Shown: positions 30,404-35,905 of the stretch, in pieces | Numbering within the stretch: position 1 is the first letter of the stretch | Layout of the letters: each line of letters opens with the position of its first letter | NCBI GenBank assembly: GCA_031422675.1 | Contig: JANPMG010000056.1 | Coordinates: 1 to 35,905, forward strand | Length of the DNA: 35,905 bases | Direction: 5' to 3' | Source of the DNA: JAENVU01 sp031422675 | Lineage (GTDB): Bacteria > Actinomycetota > Acidimicrobiia > IMCC26256 > JAENVU01 | Position numbers and translations under genes: made by a program | Notes under the pieces: generated by a model | What the model was told of the DNA's origin: nothing | Databases searched by the model: none | The model's input: the letters and a program-made list of their open reading frames with translations, nothing else

Positions 30404-31936
30404 TTATGACGAGACGCTGGCGGCCCGTGCTTCGGCCGGTCGGCGGCCGTCCAGCAGCCCGCGCGGGGTCACCACCAGGCCGGTGAGGGCCTGGTCGGCG
30501 TGCTCCATTCGCCGCGACAAGACGCGCTGCGCGTACCCGAGCACCGTGGCCGCGTAGGCCGGATCGTCGGCGCGATTCACCAACTCGTGCGGGTCCGCGT
30601 CGAGGTCGTAGAAGAGGGGGGCAAGCCCGGTGAAATGCACGTACTTGCCGTGCTCGTCGCGCAGGCACGAGAGGCTGCACTGGTCCATCGTCAACCCGAG
30701 CAAGGACTCGGCGAACCCGCCGATCGGATCGCGGAAGTCCCACTCCCAGAACGCAGCATCCCGCCACTGTTCCGGCACCTCGCCGCGCACGAAGGGGAGC
30801 AGGGACGTGCCGTTGCATTGCACGGGGACATTCAGGCCGAGCCATTCGAGAATGGTCGGCATGATGTCGACGTTCTCGGTGAACCGATCACCGACGACCG
30901 AACCGTGAGCGTCAGGTGCGTGGGGGTCGCGCACGATCAGCGGGATGTGGAAGCTCTGGTCGAACCAACCGAGCTTCTCGGTCAACCAGTGATCCCCGAG
31001 TTGCTCGCCATGATCGGAGGTGAGCACCACCAGCGTGTCGTCCCAACCACCGCGCGCGCGAACACCGTCGAAGAGTCGACCGAGCTGGGCGTCGACTTCG
31101 CTCATCATCCCGAAGTACGTGGCCCGCGCCTGGCGCAACTCACCGAGGTCGTCCCCCAGCCGAATGCCGGGGATCGCGAGCGCCCCGGCCAACACGATGT
31201 TCACCGCACCCTCGGCTTCGTGGGTGTCGTGACGGATCGGAAGCGGCATGTCGTCCGGGTCGTACATGGACGCGTAGGGCTCGGGCGCCATGAACGGCGG
31301 ATGCGGTCGGATGAACGCGAGATGGGCGAACCACGGGTCGTGGGATTCGAGCGAGTCCAGGTAGTCGAGGAACTCCCCCGTGAGGAATGCGGCCTCCGTG
31401 TGCTCGGCGCGAAACGCGACCGGCGCGCCCGGCGCATCCGAGATGGGCCGGTACATCTCGGTGACATCGGCCGGAACGTCATAGCCCTGCTCGCGCAGCC
31501 AGGCGCCCCACGGGCGCGCGTGTTCGGGGAGATCGACGACCGCACGGAATCCGGGAAGCACACCTTCGTAGGTTCGCAATCGCGGATCGTCGGCCGCGAG
31601 TTGGCGCGGATCCGGTGACGCATCGGTGTACCCCAAGAGCACCGGGTCGTATCCCGCGGCACGCACTTCGAGCGCGATGTTGGTGAAGCGCGCGTCCAGG
31701 GGAGTCCCGTTCGAAACCGAGCGGTGGTTCATCATGTACTGCCCCGTGTGCAACGACGCGCGCGACGGTCCGCACGGTGCCGCTTGCGCGTAGTGCCGGC
31801 GAAACAGGACCCCCTCGGCAGCGAGCCGATCCAAGTTCGGCGTCTTGACCACCGGGTGGCCGGCCGCACCCAAACACTCACCGCGCCACTGGTCCACGGT
31901 GATGTACAGGACGTTGCGCGGGCGAGGCTCACTCAT
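30404..31936 (-). CDS. Type I sulfatase/phosphonate monoester hydrolase-like
   Basis: A 510-residue alkaline-phosphatase-superfamily enzyme. The formylglycine motif is APCGPSRASLHTG (Cys55, CxPSR). The N-terminal metal site is ITVDQWRGE (Asp15-Gln16, the DQ form of the PMH-like subgroup). Later metal ligands are in VVLTSDHGEQLGDH, with WLTEKLGWFDQSFHIPLI and VDIMPTILEWLG following. There is no signal peptide, so it is cytoplasmic. No formylglycine-generating enzyme gene is nearby. The substrate could be an aryl sulfate or a phosphonate ester. ATG 31936 is preceded by a -10 box at 6 nt. Confidence 0.92.
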   Translation of the reverse strand: MSEPRPRNVLYITVDQWRGECLGAAGHPVVKTPNLDRLAAEGVLFRRHYAQAAPCGPSRASLHTGQYMMNHRSVSNGTPLDARFTNIALEVRAAGYDPVLLGYTDASPDPRQLAADDPRLRTYEGVLPGFRAVVDLPEHARPWGAWLREQGYDVPADVTEMYRPISDAPGAPVAFRAEHTEAAFLTGEFLDYLDSLESHDPWFAHLAFIRPHPPFMAPEPYASMYDPDDMPLPIRHDTHEAEGAVNIVLAGALAIPGIRLGDDLGELRQARATYFGMMSEVDAQLGRLFDGVRARGGWDDTLVVLTSDHGEQLGDHWLTEKLGWFDQSFHIPLIVRDPHAPDAHGSVVGDRFTENVDIMPTILEWLGLNVPVQCNGTSLLPFVRGEVPEQWRDAAFWEWDFRDPIGGFAESLLGLTMDQCSLSCLRDEHGKYVHFTGLAPLFYDLDADPHELVNRADDPAYAATVLGYAQRVLSRRMEHADQALTGLVVTPRGLLDGRRPAEARAASVSS

Positions 31937-31942
31937 CGCCAC

Positions 31943-31948
31943 ACGGTA
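31943..31948 (-). promoter_or_regulatory. -10 box of the sulfatase gene (leaderless)
   Basis: Minus-strand TACCGT (31948-31943) with 6 nt to ATG 31936. Confidence 0.45.
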
Positions 31949-32013
31949 CCGACCGGCCGCGCACGCCGCAGCCGCCACACCGAGGTGCGGTTGTGGGAAT
32001 CGGCGCGCAGTCG

Positions 32014-33960
32014 TTACGGCAAAGTTGCGACACCGCGCGCGATCGCGAATCCCGGCCAATACGGGCCGCCGACCGCCTTCGACGTGGCGCGATCACCGTT
32101 CGTCCCGAACGGGTGCAGACCGCCGAAGAAATCGAGGATCCAGCCGCCGCTGCCGTCGGGCGCAAGCGCGATGCCGCGCGCGACGTCCTGGCCGGACCAG
32201 CGCGCGGCACGAGAGTTCGGAGCGGGTGCATCGCCGAACGGGTGCACCACGCCCGACGCGTCCACGATGTAGCCGCCCGCACCGTCGGGGGTGAGGGCCA
32301 CGCCGCGTGCAAGGTCGCGCCCGGCCCAGTAGGGCGCACCGCGCGGCGCGACCGGCATCGGGCCCCCGCCGACCGAGAAGGGATGGAGCCCACCCGATCG
32401 GTCGAGCACGAAGCCGCCGGTTCCTTCCGGCACAGTCACAATGCCCCGGGCGATGTCCGCGCCGGCCCAGTAGGTCGCGCCGGACACCTTGGGGACTGCG
32501 CCGTCACCGAACGCAAACCCGTGAACGCCGCCGTAGGCATCGACGGTGAGTCCGGCGGATCCCGGCAACGTGGCCACGCCGCGCACGATGTCCCAACCGG
32601 GCCAGTACCCGCTACCGACGAATCCCGTCGGTAGCGACGTGCAGCCCGCGCTCCAACCGTGAAGGCCTCCGAAGCCGTCGGCCACGACTCCCCGGACCGG
32701 CAGCGCCGCGGTCGATTGATCGGACTGGAACCGGAACACGCCGACGGCGTCCACGCCGGCGCGCCGCACCGAGCCCACTGCGAGCGGGCGGCCGTCGGGC
32801 GGGACAACGACCCCCGCGACCCAACTCCGACGGCCGGCGTCGAGGACCGACACGCCATCGATGCCGAACTCGGCGTCCGGGGTGCCGTCCTCACCGAGGC
32901 GGACGAGGGCAATGTCGTTGTCGGCACCAACCTTCGAGTTGACCGCCACCAGCACGCTCCCGTCCGCGCGGCGCGTGAGTGCACTCGGAGCGTCGTTGAC
33001 CCCAAAGGCCTCGCGGTACGCGCCGAACGCTGGGTCCGGCGTCCCGTTTTCGATGTAGCGGCGCACGACGGTCTGGCCATGACCCGGGGCGCCCTTCCCG
33101 AAGCCGGCCACCAGGAGCGCTCCATCCGGCTGGAGCGCGACCGCAGTGGCCACGTCGTGACCTCCGATGTCGACGGTCAGACCGGCGCTCCCGCCGAATC
33201 CGGTGTCGACACTGCCGTCCGACGTGAGCCGAATAATGCGCCAATCGGCCGGGCTCGCGCCGATCGAGCCGACGATGTACACCGACCCGTCGGCCCTCGA
33301 GGTCATGGCTCGGACCGAGATCGGGAGTCGGGTCGTCCGACCGTCGCCATCCCAGGCCGGATCCGGCGCGCCGTTGCTCTCGAACCGCGCCACGTACCCG
33401 CCGCCGCTCGCGTTGCCCGCCACCACCACGCGGCCGTCGCTCATGGACGCCACCGCGCGCGCCGAGTCACCCCCACCGGCGTCGAAGCTCACCCGACCGT
33501 CGCCGTCGAAGGTGGGATCGAGCGTTCCGTTGGGACGGACGCGCGTCACGATGGTGTCCGCCACTGCGGCGTCGGTTCGTCCGCCGGCGGCCACTGCACC
33601 ACCCGCGCCGGTGGGCGCCACCGCCACGTACCGGCCGGTACCCGTCACGCGCACCCGGATCGCACCGGCGCTACCAAACGTGGGGTCGGGCTTCCCGGCG
33701 GCCAGCCGCATGACCGTCGGGCGGTCGCCCGAATCCCCGGCAACCAGCACTGCTCCGTCGGCTTGCAAGCTGGCCGCGCGGGCAGCGCTCATCGTTCCCG
33801 GAAGGACGTCGACCACCGCCGCGCCACACGCCCCGAACGCAGGGTCCGGGTCGCCGGGCCAGGCTCTGGCGCTCGCGGGGATCAGGCCGCCGGCAAGGAG
33901 TCCGGCCGCCGCCATGCTGGTGATCAACCGTCGCCGCCGACTCGCCACAATTCCCTCCAT
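32014..33960 (-). CDS. Secreted delta-60-repeat protein with C-terminal GGxHPFG repeats
   Basis: A 648-residue exported protein. A signal peptide (RRRRLITSMAAAGLLAGGLI to ASARA, about residues 8-32) is followed by delta-60 repeats, each like DGRVVVAGN...VARFxxNGxPDPxFDGDGR, forming a beta-propeller-like region to about residue 420. The last 230 residues hold about five copies of a 46-47-residue unit with a GGLHPFG-type core and YWxGxDIARGVAL-PDGxGG linker. It probably forms an extracellular adhesive or scaffold structure. The start ATG 33960 has an AGAGG site upstream. It diverges from the lipoprotein gene. Confidence 0.86.
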   Translation of the reverse strand: MEGIVASRRRRLITSMAAAGLLAGGLIPASARAWPGDPDPAFGACGAAVVDVLPGTMSAARAASLQADGAVLVAGDSGDRPTVMRLAAGKPDPTFGSAGAIRVRVTGTGRYVAVAPTGAGGAVAAGGRTDAAVADTIVTRVRPNGTLDPTFDGDGRVSFDAGGGDSARAVASMSDGRVVVAGNASGGGYVARFESNGAPDPAWDGDGRTTRLPISVRAMTSRADGSVYIVGSIGASPADWRIIRLTSDGSVDTGFGGSAGLTVDIGGHDVATAVALQPDGALLVAGFGKGAPGHGQTVVRRYIENGTPDPAFGAYREAFGVNDAPSALTRRADGSVLVAVNSKVGADNDIALVRLGEDGTPDAEFGIDGVSVLDAGRRSWVAGVVVPPDGRPLAVGSVRRAGVDAVGVFRFQSDQSTAALPVRGVVADGFGGLHGWSAGCTSLPTGFVGSGYWPGWDIVRGVATLPGSAGLTVDAYGGVHGFAFGDGAVPKVSGATYWAGADIARGIVTVPEGTGGFVLDRSGGLHPFSVGGGPMPVAPRGAPYWAGRDLARGVALTPDGAGGYIVDASGVVHPFGDAPAPNSRAARWSGQDVARGIALAPDGSGGWILDFFGGLHPFGTNGDRATSKAVGGPYWPGFAIARGVATLP

Positions 33961-34090
33961 CTCGGACACCTCTTGTCTTTCTCGGCAGACGGGGGTGTCG
34001 ATCTGTAACCAGCCCGACCGATCTCGTCCGGTTCTCTCGGCCGGGGCCTTTAGAGTTGGCGTCGCATCCGCCTGCTCCTCGGAGATGTTC

Positions 34091-35380
34091 GTGTCCGTTC
34101 GGCGCCGCACCACGCGGCTCACCACCGTCTTGCTCAGCGTCGTGCTCGCCGCGTGCTCCACCTCGGACTCCACGGCCCCTGATGCATCCCCATCCACGAC
34201 GACCACGATTCCCCGTCCGGGTGCCGATGCTGCGCTGACGATCGGACAACTCGCGCCGATCACCGGGCCCATCGCGACGATCGCGGAGTCCTTCACCGCA
34301 CCCGTGAAGCTCGCGGTCGACGAGATGAACCTCTCCCTCGGCGTCAACGGCAAACCGGTCGGGCTCGTGGTGGCCGACGATGCTTCGGATCCGGCGACGG
34401 GCCGGGCCGCGATCGCGAGCCTGCTCGATGCGAATCGGGTCGACGCGATCGTCGGCCCGTCGACCTCCCAGGTGGCGCTCCACCTGCTGGCTCGCCCACT
34501 CCCGCACCCGGCCGTGATCTGTTCCGGATCGAACTCCTACGGTCCGATCTCGATCGCGGCGCAGCGGCGCGGCTCGTACTTCCGGACTGCGCCGCCGGAC
34601 CGACTCCAAGCGGACGCGCTCGCGCAACTCGTGATCGCCGACGGCCGCACCCGACCGGTGGTGATCGCGGCGCCCGACGACTACGGCACGCCCTTCGGGG
34701 CCGAGATGATCAAGCGGCTGAAGGCACGAAAGGTGAGTGCGGCGAAACTGGTGGAGATCCCACCGGAGGACACCGGCGCCACGCGAGCCGTGGCTCGCGC
34801 GCTCGCCGGCAATCCCGACTCGGTGGTGCTCATCGGGTTCCCTGATGGCATCGCACCGGTGATGCGCGCGCTCGTGGCCCAGGGGAAGGGACCGATTCAG
34901 ATCCCGACCTACGGCTCCGACGGCCTGCAGAACGCCGAGTTCGGCGCGCTCGTGGACCCGGCGAATCCGGCGGTCGTCGCCGGGATGAAGGGCACCACAC
35001 CAGCCGGGGCGCCCGCCGGGATCGACCATCCGTTCAACGCAAGCCTGTTCGCGGCCGGGGTCGAACCCTTCTTCTCGGCCAGCACCTACGACTGCACCAT
35101 CCTCATCGGATTGGCGGCGGTGTCGGCTCGCTCCGACGAACCCGGCGCGATCCGGGTCCATTTCGCACGGAATCTCACCGGAAAGACGGAATGCTCCACG
35201 TTCGCGAGCTGCATCGCCGTGCTCGGTCGCCGGGGGACCATCCACTATCGAGGTGCGTCGTCCCGTTTCGATCGCTGGGCCCGATTCGAACCGGGGGAGG
35301 GGGTGTTTGACGTCTGGACCCTGGGCCTCGACGCCCGCCCGACGCTTGCGCCTCCGGAACAGCAGATAGCGGTCCCATAG
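34091..35380 (+). CDS. Branched-chain-amino-acid-type ABC substrate-binding lipoprotein
   Basis: A 429-residue lipoprotein. The signal ends in a lipobox VVLAAC (Lgt target), then a Ser/Thr/Pro linker, and a Peripla_BP_6 (LivJ-like) domain from IGQLAPITGPIATIAESFTAPVKLAVDEMN through VDAIVGPSTSQVALHLL to GSDGLQNAEFGALV. GTG 34091 is preferred because GGAG (34081-34084) is 6 nt upstream; ATG 34085 is in frame. No permease or ATPase genes are adjacent, so it may act as a stand-alone sensor or serve a transporter elsewhere. The ligand is unknown. Confidence 0.88.
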   Translation: MSVRRRTTRLTTVLLSVVLAACSTSDSTAPDASPSTTTTIPRPGADAALTIGQLAPITGPIATIAESFTAPVKLAVDEMNLSLGVNGKPVGLVVADDASDPATGRAAIASLLDANRVDAIVGPSTSQVALHLLARPLPHPAVICSGSNSYGPISIAAQRRGSYFRTAPPDRLQADALAQLVIADGRTRPVVIAAPDDYGTPFGAEMIKRLKARKVSAAKLVEIPPEDTGATRAVARALAGNPDSVVLIGFPDGIAPVMRALVAQGKGPIQIPTYGSDGLQNAEFGALVDPANPAVVAGMKGTTPAGAPAGIDHPFNASLFAAGVEPFFSASTYDCTILIGLAAVSARSDEPGAIRVHFARNLTGKTECSTFASCIAVLGRRGTIHYRGASSRFDRWARFEPGEGVFDVWTLGLDARPTLAPPEQQIAVP

Positions 35381-35478
35381 CGGCCAAGAAACCCGTCCGG
35401 TCGCCCTCATTCCCTGGCCGCCGAAGCTTCGTTCCCCTAGGCTCCGCTCAGGTTCGGGCAACGGTGGTCGGGGGAATA

Positions 35479-35905
35479 ATGGGCAAGAAGTTCGGGGCAA
35501 TTTTTTCGACACTCGCGCTGGCGTCGACCGCCTTCGTGACGGTGCTCGTGAGTGCGATCGGCCTGGGCAGCCTGTGGGCGGCTCCCGCCGGTGCGGCCAC
35601 GGTGAGCGTTCCGCTCTCGTGTCAGACCACCGACATCCCGGTCCTCGGGAGTTCGGTCTCGACCCGGAACCAGGCCACCATCGGGACGGCGCCGGCGGCG
35701 GTTGCGCAGAACAGCACGTTCACGATGTCGGTGCAGCCGGCGGCGGACAACCTCGCCGCCGACGCCGGGAGCGGCGCAACGTTGCGGTACGTCCAGGACT
35801 TCCGCGTCCACGTCCCCGTGCCCGCGAACGCAACGTTGTTGTCGTACACGATCTCGGGTGGGTTCGGTTATGGCGCGCTCGGCTCACCGCCCGTGCTCCA
35901 GTCCG
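35479..35905 (+). CDS. Exported protein of unknown function, partial (runs off the window)
   Basis: The first 142 residues are present. Residues 10-42 form a signal peptide or anchor (STLALASTAFVTVLVSAIGL then WAAPAGAA). The mature part begins TVSVPLSCQTTDIPVLGSSV and is rich in Ala, Thr and Ser, with beta-strand character (LRYVQDFRVHVPVPANATLLSYTI). I do not recognise the family. ATG 35479 is preceded by GGGGGA at about 4 nt. The 3' end lies outside the window. Confidence 0.72.
   Translation, partial: MGKKFGAIFSTLALASTAFVTVLVSAIGLGSLWAAPAGAATVSVPLSCQTTDIPVLGSSVSTRNQATIGTAPAAVAQNSTFTMSVQPAADNLAADAGSGATLRYVQDFRVHVPVPANATLLSYTISGGFGYGALGSPPVLQS

Noticed and set aside
30500..34008. Long plus-strand open frames opposite the sulfatase and delta-60 genes.
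   Set aside because: Shadow frames of high-GC coding DNA; compositionally biased, no family match.

Overview
High-GC actinobacterial chromosome segment. Several traits point to the class Acidimicrobiia or a close relative: a co-directional triplet of MSMEG_4193-type phosphatase, DUF3090 and SCO1664-family genes, an FrhB/F420-type oxidoreductase, an Rpf-like muralytic gene, a FAAL-type ligase, and many start codons placed 6-7 nt after a TANNNT -10 box (leaderless mRNAs). The taxon is an inference; no rRNA is present.

Bases 1-8580 are accessory in character. After tRNA-Ser(GGA) comes an AhpD/carboxymuconolactone-decarboxylase-like gene (383-946). It is interrupted by one in-frame TGA exactly where the second Cys of the CxxC redox motif belongs, followed by a hairpin that fits the bacterial SECIS pattern: a candidate CxxU selenoprotein. 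Next come four small gene modules punctuated by five same-direction copies of a 27-bp repeat (R1-R5): a Phd/VapC pair; an alpha/beta hydrolase with a PPOX-fold flavoprotein; a DUF433/DUF5615 pair with a P-loop kinase; and an RHH/VapC pair. A second repeat, a 49-nt hairpin (B1, B2), brackets a metal-resistance operon (CmtR-like repressor, DUF3703, CDF exporter) with a 30-bp palindromic operator. An ArsR/SRPBCC operon diverges from tadA, which is followed by tRNA-Ser(CGA).

Bases 8.8-21.8 kb are mostly housekeeping: an RsbW-like kinase, metF, DUF2505, a 93-aa remnant of a copper P-type ATPase behind an intact-looking promoter, an FrhB-family iron-sulfur flavoprotein, nhaA, a FAAL/FadD ligase, the phosphatase-DUF3090-SCO1664 operon, DUF3151, gmd, a nitronate-monooxygenase-like enzyme, purE (with a possible leaderless upstream ORF) and DUF6687.

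Bases 21.8-35.9 kb deal mainly with the cell envelope: a MacB/FtsX-type ABC exporter, lgt, an Fpg/Nei glycosylase, a 95-bp tandem repeat, a UbiB/ABC1 kinase, two overlapping muralytic genes with an upstream consensus CRP box, a type I sulfatase, a secreted delta-60-repeat protein, a solute-binding lipoprotein, and the start of another exported protein cut by the window end.
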